Shown piece after piece: positions 30,629-43,529 of a stretch of DNA of 64,000 bases. The DNA is taken from NCBI GenBank assembly GCA_032433765.1, contig JAVIAB010000073.1, positions 66,892,205 through 66,956,204 of the forward strand, read 5' to 3'. Positions within the stretch are counted from its first letter, which is position 1. The number at the start of each line of letters is the position of its first letter. The position numbers and the translations under genes were made by a program. Origin of the DNA: Megaustenia siamemsis. Its lineage: Eukaryota > Mollusca > Gastropoda > Stylommatophora > Ariophantidae. The notes under the pieces are model-generated. The model was not told the origin of the DNA. It did no database searches and saw only the letters and a list, made by a program, of their open reading frames with translations.

Positions 30629-32023
30629 CCAATATGGAAAAAGAGGGGCAGCAGAAGAGACTGCAACCAATATAGAGGAATATCACTATTAAGCCACACA
30701 GGGAAGTTATATGCCAAGATAGTTGAAAAAAGAAAAAAGATTGAGACCAATTATAGACCCACAACTAAGCGATGCTCAGATGGGCTTCAGGAGGAACAGA
30801 GGTTGCACAGATGCCCTATTTATCATAAAACAACTAGCGGAGAAAACAATAGAGCATAATAAAACACTGTATACAGCTTTTATTGACCAAGAAAAGGCGT
30901 TCGATAGGGTGGACAGGGAACAACTATGGTCCGTATTGCCCTTGTACGGAGTGAGTCACCACCTAGTAGAGATATGCAAGAGCCTCTATGAAAGTAGTCG
31001 CACTACAGTAAGATCTTCAGCAGGTTACTCTAAACATTTCACCATTAACTCCGGAGTAAGACAAGGCTGCGTGCTTTCCCCTTTACTTTTCATCACATAT
31101 ATGGACAATATATGCAAATTAGCATGCCCAATCAAAGGAAATATACCAACACGGATGACAACAAACGATAACCCAGAAGAAAACGAAATATACGTACCAG
31201 AAAACTACAGAAGAGAGGAAGAAATAAATGAAATACTATTTGCAGACGACCAAGTTCTGATACATGAAACAACTGAGGACCTACAAGAACATATCAACAG
31301 GCTAAACAACACTTGTAAACAATACAACATGAAGATCAACATAAGCAAAACCGAAGTAATGGCAATAGCGAGAAAGAAAGAAAAACTAAACATCATAATA
31401 GATAATACATCTTTGAAGCAAGTTGACAATTTTAAATATCTGGGTAGCACGCAAACACAAGACAATAACCAAGAGACCGAGATAGATATAAGGTGTAACA
31501 AAGCAAGCCAAGTTATAGGCCAAGTATCAACACTATTGAAAAACAAAGCAATAACTACGGAAGCAAAAAGGGCAATATACAAATCAATTTTTCTACCAAC
31601 TCTGTGCTGTCAGTGCCAGAATTGGACGCTGGACTCTAGAACAATAAGAAAGATAACGACCACCGAAATGAAATGTGTCAGAAGAATGACAGGAAACAGC
31701 TTAAGGGACAGAGTAAGAAACACTGACCTGAGGGAGAAACTCGAAATTGAACCAGTCATCGAATACACAAAGAAACAACATATAAATTGGTTTGGCCACA
31801 TAACAAGACAAAAAGAACTAACAATGAATCAAAGAGCCATAAACAAACGCTACGAAAACGCCAGATTAAGAGGAAGACCGAGAAAGAGATGGATAAAGGG
31901 AGTACTAGAGTCACTAGGAGGAATAACATCAGAAGAGGCCAACAGAAGAGCAAAGAATCGCAGATTGTTTCACCCCTCGACGCCAACGGCAACAGAGGAA
32001 GGATAGAAGAAGAAGAAGAAGAA
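30629..32023 (+). mobile_element. LINE family B, near-intact RT ORF, inserted in a minisatellite
   Basis: 5'-truncated element flanked by a 9-bp duplication (GTAGAAACA at 30620-30628 and 32024-32032). A long frame from 30723 to 32006 codes RT motifs FIDQEKAFDRVD (A), GVRQGCVLSPLLF (B) and FADDQVLIHE (C, an FADD variant of YADD). KTEVM, FKYLGS, CCQCQNWTLDSRTIRK, HINWFGHITR and RLRGRPRKRWIKGVLE follow. One frameshift near 30725 separates it from the preceding QYRGISLLS region. It ends in a (GAA)n tail. No endonuclease domain is present, so it cannot move by itself. It is the best-preserved RT in the window. Confidence 0.9.
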
Positions 32024-32032
32024 GTAGAAACA

Positions 32033-32425
32033 GGAAACTTTGGCTATTGTAAAAACAGGAAACTTTGGCTATTGTGGGAACAGGAAACGTTGGCTATTGT
32101 GGGAACAGGAAACTGTGACTATTGTGGGAACCAAAAACAGTGGCTATTGTGGGAACCAGAAAAAGTGGCTATTGTGGGAATAGGAAACTTTGGCTATTGT
32201 GGGAGCGAAACTTTGGCTATTGTGGGAACAGGAAACTGTGACTATTGTGGGAACCAAAAACAGTGGCTATTGTGGGAACCAGAAACAGTGGCTATTGTGG
32301 GAATAGGAAACTTTGGCTATTGTGGGAGCGAAACTTTGGCTATTGTGGGAACAGGAAACTGTGACTATTGTGGGAACAAGAAACAGTGGCTATTGTTAGA
32401 TCAAAAACAGAGGCTATTGTGAAAA
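32033..32425. repeat. 24-bp minisatellite, right part
   Basis: Continuation of the array at 30216-30628 with variant units (GAAACTGTGACTATTGTGGG and AAACAGTGGCTATTG). Confidence 0.95.
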
Positions 32426-32639
32426 CAGAAACCAGTGACCATCGTTTACGTTGGAATTTTTTAGAAGGAATTGAATTCATCATGGATCATGGATGGCTTT
32501 AAAACGACGATCACTTTGTTGGAGAGAGTATTGAACGGGAACACAATTATATATATAGCTAGGGATGCATACAAGCAGTTCGGCATTCAGCCCTAATGGG
32601 ACCAGATAGTTATGAAGATAGTAAATAACTACAGGACAG
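32426..32639. other. Spacer
   Basis: No feature recognised. Confidence 0.4.
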
Positions 32640-35600
32640 GTGGCGAACAACCAGAGAGTGAGAGATAGACAACTAACGAGATGGCGAACAGTCAGAGAGT
32701 GAGAGATAGACAACTAACGAGATGGCGAACAGTCAGAGAGTGAGAGATAGACAACTAACGAGATGACGAACAACCAGAGAGTGAGAGATAGACAACTAAC
32801 GAGATGACGAACAGTCAGAGAGTGAGAGATAGACAACTAACGAGATGACGAACAGTCAGAGAGTGAGAGATAGACAACTAACGAGATGGCGAACAACCAG
32901 AGAGTGAGAGATAGACAACTAACGAGATGGCGAACAACCAGAGAGTGAGAGATAGACAACTAACGAGATGGCGAACAACCAGAGAGTGAGAGATAGACAA
33001 CTAACGAGAGGGCGAACAACCAGAGAGTGAGAGATAGACAACTAACGAGATGGCGAACAGCCAGAGAGTGAGAGATAGACAACTAACGAGATGACGAACA
33101 GTCAGAGAGTGAGAGATAGACAACTAACGAGATGACGAACAGTCAAAGAGTGAGAGATAGACAACTAACGAGATGACGAACAGTCAGAGAGTGAGAGATA
33201 GACAACTAACGAGATGACGAACAGTCAGAGAGTGAGAGATAGACAACTAACGAGATGACGAACAGTCAGAGAGTGAGAGATAGACAACTAACGAGATGGC
33301 GAACAACCAGAGAGTGAGAGATAGACAACTAACGAGATGACGAACAGTCAGAGAGTGAGAGATAGACAACTAACGAGATGACGAACAACCAGAGAGTGAG
33401 AGATAGACAACTAACGAGATGACGAACAGTCAAAGAGTGAGAGATAGACAACTAACGAGATGACGAACAGTCAGAGAGTGAGAGATAGACAACTAACGAG
33501 ATGACGAACAGTCAGAGAGTGAGAGATAGACAACTAACGAGATGACGAACAGTCAGAGAGTGAGAGATAGACAACTAACGAGATGACGAACAGTCAGAGA
33601 GTGAGAGATAGACAACTAACGAGATGACGAACAGTCAGAGAGTGAGAGATAGACAACTAACGAGATGACGAACAGTCAGAGAGTGAGAGATAGACAACTA
33701 ACGAGATGACGAACAACCAGAGAGTGAGAGATAGACAGCTAACGAGATGACGAACAGTCAGAGAGTGAGAGATAGACAACTAACGAGATGACGAACAGTC
33801 AGAGAGTGAGAGATAGACAACTAACGAGATGACGAACAGTCAGAGAGTGAGAGATAGACAACTAACGAGATGACGAACAGTCAGAGAGTGAGAGATAGAC
33901 AACTAACGAGATGACGAACAACCAGAGAGTGAGAGATAGACAGCTAACGAGATGACGAACAGTCAGAGAGTGAGAGATAGACAGCTAACGAGATGACGAA
34001 CAGTCAGAGAGTGAGAGATAGACAACTAACGAGATGACGAACAGTCAGAGAGTGAGAGATAGACAGCTAACGAGATGACGAACAGTCAGAGAGTGAGAGA
34101 TAGACAACTAACGAGATGACGAACAGTCAGAGAGTGAGAGATAGACAACTAACGAGATGACGAACAGTCAGAGAGTGAGAGATAGACAACTAACGAGATG
34201 ACGAACAGCCAGAGAGTGAGAGATAGACAACTAACGAGATGACGAACAACCAGAGAGTGAGAGATAGACAACTAACGAGATGACGAACAGTCAGAGAGTG
34301 AGAGATAGACAACTAACGAGATGACGAACAACCAGAGAGTGAGAGATAGACAACTAACGAGATGACGAACAGTCAGAGAGTGAGAGATAGACAACTAACG
34401 AGATGACGAACAACCAGAGAGTGAGAGATAGACAGCTAACGAGATGACGAACAACCAGAGAGTGAGAGATAGACAGCTAACGAGATGACGAACAACCAGA
34501 GAGTGAAAGATAGACAACTAACGAGATGACGAACAGTCAGAGAGTGAGAGATAGACAACTAACGAGATGACGAACAGTCAGAGAGTGAGAGATAGACAAC
34601 TAACGAGATGACGAACAACCAGAGAGTGAGAGATAGACAACTAACGAGATGACGAACAACCAGAGAGTGAGAGATAGACAGCTAACGAGATGACGAACAG
34701 TCAGAGAGTGAGAGATAGACAACTAACGAGATGACGAACAGTCAGAGAGTGAGAGATAGACAACTAACGAGATGACGAACAGTCAGAGAGTGAGAGATAG
34801 ACAGCTAACGAGATGACGAACAGTCAGAGAGTGAGAGATAGACAGCTAACGAGATGACGAACAGTCAGAGAGTGAGAGATAGACAACTAACGAGATGACG
34901 AACAGTCAGAGAGTGAGAGATAGACAACTAACGAGATGACGAACAGTCAGAGAGTGAGAGATAGACAACTAACGAGATGACGAACAGTCAGAGAGTGAGA
35001 GATAGACAACTAACGAGATGACGAACAGTCAGAGAGTGAGAGATAGACAACTAACGAGATGACAAACAGTCAGAGAGTGAGAGATAGACAACTAACGAGA
35101 TGACGAACAGTCAGAGAGTGAGAGATAGACAACTAACGAGATGACGAACAGTCAGAGAGTGAGAGATGGACAACTAACGAGATGACGAACAGTCAGAGAG
35201 TGAGAGATAGACAACTAACGAGATGACGAACAGTCAGAGAGTGAGAGATAGACAACTAACGAGATGACGAACAGTCAGAGAGTGAGAGATAGACAACTAA
35301 CGAGATGACGAACAGTCAGATAGTGAGAGATAGACAACTAACGAGATGACGAACAGTCAGAGAGTGAGAGATAGACAACTAACGAGATGACGAACAGTCA
35401 GAGAGTGAGAGATAGACAACTAACGAGATGACGAACAGTCAGAGAGTGAGAGATAGACAACTAACGAGATGACGAACAGTCAGAGAGTGAGAGATAGACA
35501 ACTAACGAGATGACGAACAGTCAGAGAGTGAGAGATAGACAACTAACGAGATGACGAACAGTCAGAGAGTGTGAGATAGACAACTAACGAGATGACGAAC

Positions 35601-36456
35601 AGTCAGAGAGTGAGAGATAGACAGCTAACGAGATGACGAACAGTCAGAGAGTGAGAGATAGACAGCTAACGAGATGACGAACAGTCAGAGAGTGAGAGAT
35701 AGACAGCTAACGAGATGACGAACAGTCAGAGAGTGAGAGATAGACAGCTAACGAGATGACGAACAGTCAGAGAGTGAGAGATAGACAACTAACGAGATGA
35801 CGAACAGTCAGAGAGTGAGAGATAGACAACTAACGAGATGACGAACAGTCAGAGAGTGAGAGATAGACAACTAACGAGATGACGAACAACCAGAGAGTGA
35901 GAGATAGACAACTAACGAGATGGCGAACAACCAGAGAGTGAGAGATAGACAACTAACGAGATGACGAACAGTCAGAGAGTGAGAGATAGACAACTAACGA
36001 GATGACGAACAACCAGAGAGTGAGAGATAGACAACTAACGAGATGGCGAACAACCAGAGAGTGAGAGATAGACAACTAACGAGATGACGAACAACCAGAG
36101 AGTGAGAGATAGACAACTAACGAGATGACGAACAGTCAGAGAGTGAGAGATAGACAGCTAACGAGATGACGAACAGTCAGAGAGTGAGAGATAGACAGCT
36201 AACGAGATGACGAACAACCAGAGAGTGAGAGATAGACAGCTAACGAGATGACGAACAACCAGAGAGTGAAAGATAGACAACTAACGAGATGACGAACAGT
36301 CAGAGAGTGAGAGATAGACAACTAACGAGATGACGAACAGTCAGAGAGTGAGAGATAGACAACTAACGAGATGACGAACAACCAGAGAGTGAGAGATAGA
36401 CAACTAACGAGATGACGAACAACCAGAGAGTGAGAGATAGACAGCTAACGAGATGA
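32640..36456. repeat. 41-bp satellite, about 93 copies
   Basis: Units of 41 bp contain GAGAGATAGACAACTAACGA then GATGACGAACAGTCAGAGAGT. Two-state sites (ATGGC/ATGAC, AGTCA/AACCA, ACAACT/ACAGCT) are shared by runs of neighbouring units. Near-perfect homogeneity indicates recent expansion. Confidence 0.98.
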
Positions 36457-36601
36457 AGCTAGAAACAGCTATTGGTAAACACCGATGATCAGTTATCTAT
36501 GTAGTGATACAGTCCTACTGTAAGACAGTTAGAAACTAACTAGAGTCCTTTCAGAGTGACATCAAGAGTTTTTAATAAGTTTCCAGAGAGGAGACCAATA
36601 T

Positions 36602-37503
36602 CGCTGTGTTTTATCTACATCGACGTTAGTCAGACGATACTGAACTATGATGACCGCAGCGCTGTATTTTATCTATATCGACGTTAGTCAGACGATACTG
36701 AACTATGATGACCGCAGCGCTGTATTTTATCTACATCGACGTTAGTCAGACGATATTGAACTATGATGACCGCAGCGCTGTATTTTATCTACATCGACGT
36801 TAGTCAGACGATACTGAACTATGATGACCGCAGCGCTGTATTTTATCTACATCGACGTTAGTCAGACGATACTGAACTATGATGACCGCAGCGCTGTATT
36901 TTATCTACATCGACGTTAGTCAGACGATACTGAACTATGATGACTGCAGCGCTGTATTTTATCTACATCGACGTTAGTCAGACGATACTGAACTATGATG
37001 ACCGCAGCGCTGTATTTTATCTACATCGACGTTAGTCAGATGATACTGAACTATAATGAATGCAGCGCTGTATTTTATCTACATCGACGTTAGTCAGATG
37101 ATACTGAACTATAATGAATGCAGCGCTGTATTTTATCTACATCGACGTTAGTCAGACGATACTGAACTATAATGAATGCAGCGCTGTATTTTATCTACAT
37201 CGACGTTAGTCAGACGATACTGAACTATGATGACCACAGCGCTGTATTTTATCTACATCGACGTTAGTCAGACGATACTGAACTATGATGACCGCAGCGC
37301 TATGTTTTATCTACATCGACGTTAGTCAGATGATACTGAACTATGATGACCGCAGCGCTGTGTTTTATCTACATTGACGTTAGTCAGACGATACTGAACT
37401 ATAATGAATGCAGCGCTGTGTTTTATCTACATCGACGTTAGTCAGACGATACTGAACTATGATGACCGCAGCGCTGTGTTTTATCTACATCGACGTTAGT
37501 CTA
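36602..37503. repeat. 58-bp tandem repeat, about 15 copies
   Basis: Units contain CGCTGTATTTTATCTACATC then GACGTTAGTCAGACGATACT. Runs of variants (for example AATGAATGCAG) group locally. It follows the 41-bp satellite after a 145-bp gap. Confidence 0.98.
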
Positions 37504-37606
37504 ACAGATGCACCGATCATCAGACTCCAAAGTTCGAGAGACACATTGGAGAAGAAGAGATCCCTTGCCGCATGCAAATCTATCTTTCGTTTGCCTGAAG
37601 TATTGT

Positions 37607-38235
37607 CTATATCTGCAATGTCGTTTCCTGTATAAATTTTACTGTCTTTTGTAATTCTTGCAGTGGCCCATATAGTTTTGTCTGTAGTGTTGTATCTATG
37701 GGAAAATAGATTTTCCTCAGTCTACTATAATCAGTGCAGTCTTGAAGTATGTGTTCAGCAGTCTGGGTCGCCTGTCCACATGTACAAGTAGTTGAGGTAC
37801 CGATCTTGAATTTTGTATACATGTGACTATGGAGTCGATTGTGTCCTGTTCTGAGGCGTATAATGATAACTTGTTCATATCTATTCATATTATGAAAGGC
37901 ATCATGATTTGGGGCTTGTGGTCTACTGATTGATTTGATTATCTGTTTCTTATGATGGTATGTAACCGGTGAATCTAGTTGTGTGCCTGTTGCACCTTCC
38001 TTTGCCAACTCATCTGCTTTCTCATTTCCTGGTATCCTCTGCTGCAGAGCAACCCTGTGGTGCTTGCAGAGTTCAGTCAATAAGGTCTGCAGATGTATTA
38101 ATTTTCTGGATTGTAGTCACTGGAGTACTGATCTTGCATCTGTCAAAAACACTACAGGTTGTGGACTAAGATTACTGTTCAGCAGTTTTTCTATTGCCAA
38201 ATTTATTGCTTGTATTTCTGCATCATAATTGTGCC
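37607..38235 (-). mobile_element. RNase H-bearing LINE 3' fragment (I-like)
   Basis: Minus-strand frame coding the end of an RNase H domain: DAEIQAIN, FLTDARSVL and PGNEKADELAKEGA. A zinc-knuckle-like TCTCGQATQTAEHILQDC region follows, typical of I-like non-LTR elements. An in-frame stop after SVLQ and a changed stretch before the GNEKAD motif show inactivation. A related fragment, on the plus strand, lies at 41400-41930. Confidence 0.8.
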
Positions 38236-38375
38236 GCATGCCAATACATTGATATTATTTTGCTTATAATGCAAAACATTGATATTTTTGTTGCAGAACT
38301 TTGATATTGACTAATAATGTGTCAGGTAATTGTGTCGTTTCGTTATCTATTGTCGGAGTTTATTACAAGCAGTAC
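38236..38375. other. Spacer
   Basis: No feature recognised. Confidence 0.4.
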
Positions 38376-39375
38376 CGAAGATTGTGCAAGATACCACAAG
38401 ATGGATGGTGCAAGATATAACTAACTGGATGGTGGAAGATATAATTAGCTAGATGGTGCAAGACATAATTAACTAGATGGTGCAAGATATAACAAACTAG
38501 ATGGTGCAAGATATAACTAATTGAATGATGCAAGATAACACAAGATGGATGGTGCAAGATACCACAAGATGGATGGTGCAAGATATAACTAACTAGATGG
38601 TGCAAGATATAATTAACTAGATGGTGCAAGATATAACTAACTAGATGGTGCAAGATATAACTAACTAGATGGTGCAAGATATAACTAACTGATGGTGGAA
38701 GATATAACTAACTAGATGGTGCAAGATATAATTAACTAAATGGTGCAAGATATAACTAACTAGATGGTGCAAGATATAACTAACTAGATGGTGCAAGATA
38801 TAACTAACTGGATGGTGCAAGATATAACTAACCGGATGGTGGAAGATATAATTAACTAGATGATGCAGGATATAACAACCTGAATGGTGCAAGTTATAAC
38901 TAACTAGATGGTGCACGATACCAAAACCTGGATGGTACAAGACATAACTAACTAGATGGTGCACGATACCAAAACCTGGATGGTACAAGACATAACTAAC
39001 TAGATGGTGCACGATACCAAAACCTGGATGGTACAAGACATAACTAACTAGATGGTGCACGATACCAAAACTTGGAGGGTGCAAGATATAACTAACTGGA
39101 TGGTACAAGATATAACTAACTAGATGGTGCAAGATATAACTAACTAGATGGTGCAAGATATAACTAACTAGATGGTGCAAGATATAACTAACTAGATGGT
39201 GCAAGATATAACTAACTGGATGAGGCAAGATATCACAACCTGGATGGTGCAAGATATAACTAAATAGATGGTGCAAGATATAACTAACTGGATGGTGCAA
39301 GATATAGCTAACTAGATGGTGCAAGATATAACTAACTAGATGGTGCAAGGTACCACAATCTGGATGGTGCAAGTA
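38376..39375. repeat. 24-bp minisatellite, about 41 copies
   Basis: Copies of GATGGTGCAAGATATAACTA with ACTA. Because 24 is divisible by three, minus-strand frames up to 270 codons repeat an eight-residue HHLVSYIL-like unit; this is a by-product of the repeat, not a gene. Confidence 0.95.
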
Positions 39376-39733
39376 ATCAACGAATAGTAAATAACACTCA
39401 GGAGTGAGTGTATAGATAATACGGTTACACAAACAGCACCCCCTTTCAATCCACAGAAAAGCTACAGATGCTTTCAAACAATTGAATCCGGTTCAATGAT
39501 TTTGCACTGGCTCTATAGTCTACTACCTGCAACATTTTATGAACGACTATGCGTTTACGATCAAACACTTTGGGCTATTATCTTTATTCTTCATAACATA
39601 TGCATATGCTGCTATTCCCGCATGAACTTAATTTTGCACCTGGTTTTTGGAAAGAATGACTAAATAGAAATTGTGTTAATTAAGGAGCGTGTATCATTAA
39701 TTTGACATCACAAATATTTGTATTTGGTTTCAG
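39376..39733. other. Intron-like sequence upstream of the first visible opsin exon
   Basis: Ends in a pyrimidine-rich acceptor GGTTTCAG at 39726-39733. No TM1-coding exon was recognised between here and the EGF-like gene. Confidence 0.5.
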
Positions 39734-39867
39734 ACATTCCAGTCTCCGGACATCTTCCAATTTTTTTATCATTAACTTGACGGTGGCCGATCTCAGCATG
39801 GCGTTCCTGGACTTCCCCATGTTCGCTGCTTCAAGTTTCAATGGCTGCTGGTTGCTAGGATACACAG
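39734..39867 (+). CDS. Opsin, exon coding TM2 to start of TM3
   Basis: Acceptor TTTCAG|ACAT and donor ACACAG|GTCGAT bound a 134-bp exon. It codes HSSLRTSSNFFIINLTVADL and ASSFNGCWLLGYTG, the cytoplasmic loop 1/TM2/extracellular loop 1 region of class A receptors and very like r-opsins and melanopsins. The exon ends in phase 1 and joins exactly to the next at 50161 to give GYTG-C-QIY, placing the conserved disulphide Cys. The exon(s) for the N-terminus and TM1 were not found in the window. Confidence 0.8.
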
Positions 39868-40265
39868 GTCGATACAATGGGTTTGTCTTTTAAAAAATGT
39901 TATTCAACTTTGATTCTTTGTAACAGCTTATTTTACAAATATCACTGGCACAACAAATCATTATCTCTTTTACAAAAATCCAACACAAGTTGTAATTTAG
40001 CTTGAAAGTATTTACACTTTATGACGCCGATATCCACATGCATTATGGGATTTTGAGACCTTGTTCGTGACATATGCTCCAGAAAAGTGTATGAGCACTT
40101 CTCCAAAAAGTGCAAAATTCTCCTCCAGTTCGAAAAGCCCAAAAAGCTCTCAGATACTCAATGCATAGAAATGCGATACAGAACGTAAAATACACTTCTA
40201 AAAGCACCCCAAACAACCTAGCAAGGAAAACCTTTAGACAACATAAACGTATTTTAGAACTCAAC

Positions 40266-40405
40266 ATCTGTGTGCTACTTACAAGATCTGTGTGCTACTT
40301 ACAAGATCTGTGTGCGGCTTACAAGATCTGTGTGCTACTTACAAGATCTGTGTGCTACTTACAAGATCTGTGTGCTACTTACAAGATCTGTGTGCGGCTT
40401 ACACA
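40266..40405. repeat. 18-bp minisatellite in opsin intron
   Basis: About 7.5 copies of TGTGCTACTTACAAGATC, with two GCGGCTT variants. Confidence 0.95.
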
Positions 40406-40732
40406 AGAGCCACGTACCAAATGTGTCAAGAAATTAAAAAAAATAAAACTATGTTCCAAGAATAATACCCACAAGTATTCAACGAGACAGAAATGAGAGC
40501 TTGACACTCCTTATGCTTCAGAAAAATACCCGAGACATCTGGAGACGGGTATTCACACTGGATCAGCAAATGAAGTATCAAAGACGGAAGACAGTGGTAT
40601 CTTATAACTTACCCCAATGAAAACACAGAAACACATTCTTGCCGGAGAAAGGTACACACATTTCCGAGCACAGACAGGGGAACTCCAAGCAGCCAAACAG
40701 ATTTTCAACAAAAAAAAGGGGGGGGGTGTTTC

Positions 40733-40885
40733 TGGGGAATGGGTGGTCTAGAGGTAGTCTTTGGACAGGAAAGAACTAGGTTCGAATCCTGTCAGAGGCG
40801 ATGGGAATTTTCTCCTTATCCATGGTTTCCTCGAGGCTTTACCTTCCCCTGGTCTCTGTGGGTAGTGTGATCGGTTGACTTCTAG
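40733..40885 (+). mobile_element. tRNA-like SINE (second family)
   Basis: TGGTCTAGAGGTAGTC (A-box-like) and GGTTCGAATCC (B box) are spaced as in a tRNA. A body with TTTCCTCGAGGCTTTACCTT follows. The head is preceded by an A run and a G run. No target duplication could be fixed. It is distinct from the SINE at 1707. Confidence 0.6.
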
Positions 40886-40902
40886 GGCAGAGCCAACAAC
40901 AG

Positions 40903-41092
40903 GCGGTCTCGTATGCACGCGCTCACGTGTCTCGTATGCACGCGCTCACGTGTCTCGTATGCACGCGCTCAAGTGTCTCGTATGCACGCGCTCACGTGTC
41001 TCGTATGCACGCGCTCACGTGTCTCGTATGCACGCGCTCACGTGTCTCGTATGCACGCGCTCACGTGTCTCGTATGCACGCGCTCACGTTAA
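40903..41092. repeat. 23-bp minisatellite in opsin intron
   Basis: Eight copies of GTCTCGTATGCACGCGCTCA with CGT. CpG-rich against an AT-rich background. Confidence 0.95.
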
Positions 41093-41399
41093 AGAACACT
41101 TGATAGTTACAAATCGAAATCAGTAAACTAAAAATGGCCGGAGCTGAAATTGTTAAGCAAAATATACTCATGCCAATGATAGATGTGTCGGGCCTTATAA
41201 GGCGCAGATATCACGGCTCTAGCATAAACTATCGACACAATGTATCCACTATTAGAGGATGAACACTAAGAAGAAGAGACTCTCAACAAACAAGAGATCC
41301 CAACTCTAATCATTGTCAACCACAGCGATGCAAGAACTGTCCTTTAATGCTTTCCAGGCAAAAAACATGACAGATTTACCCACGAAATAAAGAACAACT

Positions 41400-41930
41400 A
41401 AGCTGCCTGGGGAAAAAACTAGTCCTGCAGTGGATACCAGCACTCTGTAGCATTCCGGAAATGAGAAAGTAGACAAACTTGAAAAAGCAGATGGGAACCA
41501 TCAACAGTACAATCCACTTCAGTCTTAAAACACTTCTAAAATAAGCAACAACAACAAAAATGTGGGAGAGAATTATGTGAAAAATAAGAACCAGAACATT
41601 ACAGCTTGAACAACTTGATATGAGCAGATAAGGAGACTCCGAACAGGTAACTGTGACCTCAGAGCACGCCTACACAAGTTCAGGGCTTAGTGGCGCTCAA
41701 GGTGCTATCGTGGATCATCAAAACAGAGCATATATTACAAGACTGCAGGACTATCAACACTAAGAACACAAATATGTCCAACAGAAACAACCGTGCATGA
41801 CAAACTATGGGCAGCCGGTGAAGACCTCAAACAGACCTGTCTTGTTCGTGACCTAGTCTGATCTGACGTAAATGCACATCGATATATGATCGACGAAGAA
41901 GATAAAAGGGACCTGAATTGCTTTGATTGA
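41400..41930 (+). mobile_element. RNase H-bearing LINE fragment (I-like), decayed
   Basis: Codes LQWIPALCSIPEM, matching the LQWIPAHCGIPGNEKAD block of RNase H. Further on come IRRLRTGNCDLRARLHKF and YYKTAGLSTLR, aligning with the RLRTGHNRLHSHMYTKF and ILQDCTDYSRLR parts of the minus-strand copy at 37607. Multiple stops. Confidence 0.6.
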
Positions 41931-42800
41931 CAGATAGTATAATGTCCTACTTGTTCATTTTTCTTATATTTTGTTTGTAGTATTCAAAAAGTCTTGGAGA
42001 GATTAAAACAAGAAATGAATTATATATTGTATTAATCATTAACAAAACAAAATGAATATTTTATGAGATCATTGCGCTTGATTAGATTTAAATGAACAAA
42101 CAGTGTAACTATCCTCTAGTGTGGTTTGTTGCTGCATAGATATTATGACACCCATTAAGAACATCATTCCAATACAAATGGAGATGCTATTTTTAATTGC
42201 TTTATTTATGTATGTGTACTCCCGACAACTGCTCCTTTTTCTGTCTTTAACATGGCGTTAAGTTGGCGTAGATGCGTTCTATTATAGTTGACATTTAGCC
42301 GTGATATCTGCGTTTTTCGGCCCACTCCTCAGACGTGATATTTTTTAATGTCGGGCTAGCCTCCCTTTTCAATCTCTTCTCGCTTAGCCACACGGGTTAG
42401 TCTATTTCCAGGTCCACGGCAAAGAGGTGAAATAGGATCTTTATCGGTTTTGATCACCCAGTCATGGTAACTAATTTCGTCACCGACTAATTTCCATCCA
42501 GTTGCTGCGTGACGTTTCGGACCAAAAGAATCCATAAGGGTGTAGACATTTTAAAAATATGCAGACCTAGAAACACAGAGGGCAGAGAAAAACTGTTAAC
42601 AGATATAAGAGGTGCTCGGTAGGTGTAGTTTTGGGGGAGGTGTGGGGGGAGAGAAGTTCATCGAATCAGCGCATGAAGTCATTGAAGAGCACAGGGATTC
42701 ATCAGGATAATTATAGTTTTTTTTATTAATTCACCCGGTTTTCTATTGGATTAAGTCACAAAACACTGTCTCATTAGTATACTACTTCATCAGGTCAAAG
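41931..42800. other. Intron sequence, nothing recognised
   Basis: No gene or repeat partner recognised. Confidence 0.4.
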
Positions 42801-43075
42801 CAATTCCTTCATCTCACTCTTTACATCCATGAACTGACTGAGTCGTAACGACTTTGACATCTGTAGCAATTCCTTCACCTCACTCTTTACATCCATGAAC
42901 TAAGTCGTAAAGACTTTGACATCTGTAGCAATTCCTTCACCTCACTCTTTACATCCATGAACTAAGTCGTAAAGACTTTGCCATCTGTAGCAATTCCTTC
43001 ACCTCACTCTTTACATCCATGAACTAAGTCGTAAAGACTTTGCCATCTGTAGCAATTCCTTCACCTCATTCTGGC
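42801..43075. repeat. 62-bp tandem repeat, about 4.5 copies
   Basis: Units contain TAGCAATTCCTTCACCTCAC then TCTTTACATCCATGAACTAA. Confidence 0.9.
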
Positions 43076-43254
43076 AAGTCAGAGAGACAGAAATCATAAC
43101 AATCGAGTTGAAAATTAATTTGTTGCCTTGTGACCAGATGACTGAAAACAAAGATTGATGCTGAACAATCTGATATAACCGACAGCTAAAGATAAAATAT
43201 GTTAACAAATCAAACATTGATGTCAAAGATCGGATATTTTACCAATTATAATGT

Positions 43255-43518
43255 TTTTTGTTTTATTTTTTTACCCCTGTCACGCCAAGTGGCGTATAGG
43301 GAAATATGGTGTTAGTGACCCTATATTTTACAGACCTTTAGTACATGATTTTTTGGGTAATGTGGTCGGTATTACGCCTGTGCTGCTTTACTTTCGCAGA
43401 AAAAAAATCCAGTACCCATTTAAGGCTGGGTGAACCCGGAAGCCGTCGGTTGGGATCGAACCCTACCCCTTGTCCGTGGTAGTCCAGTTCACTAACCACT
43501 GCGCTAACGCGGCTCCCT
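43255..43518 (-). mobile_element. Monomeric tRNA-like SINE with 11-bp target duplication
   Basis: Inverted, 264-bp copy of the SINE family at 1707-2071 carrying only the second tRNA-like module (minus-strand TTAGCGCAGTGG and GGTTCGATCCC). Flanked by AATTATAATGT at 43244-43254 and 43519-43529. Body and CGCCACTTGGCGTGAC end are shared. Confidence 0.9.
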
Positions 43519-43529
43519 AATTATAATGT

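Noticed and set aside
32640..36456. CRISPR-like array
   Set aside because: Units abut without unique spacers, the DNA is eukaryotic, and no cas-like genes exist. It is a satellite.
38363..39477. Long minus-strand frames with HHLVSYIL-type repeats as a possible repeat protein
   Set aside because: They follow directly from a 24-bp minisatellite, whose period is a multiple of three. There is no start context, splice signal or non-repeat domain, and array variation disrupts the units freely.
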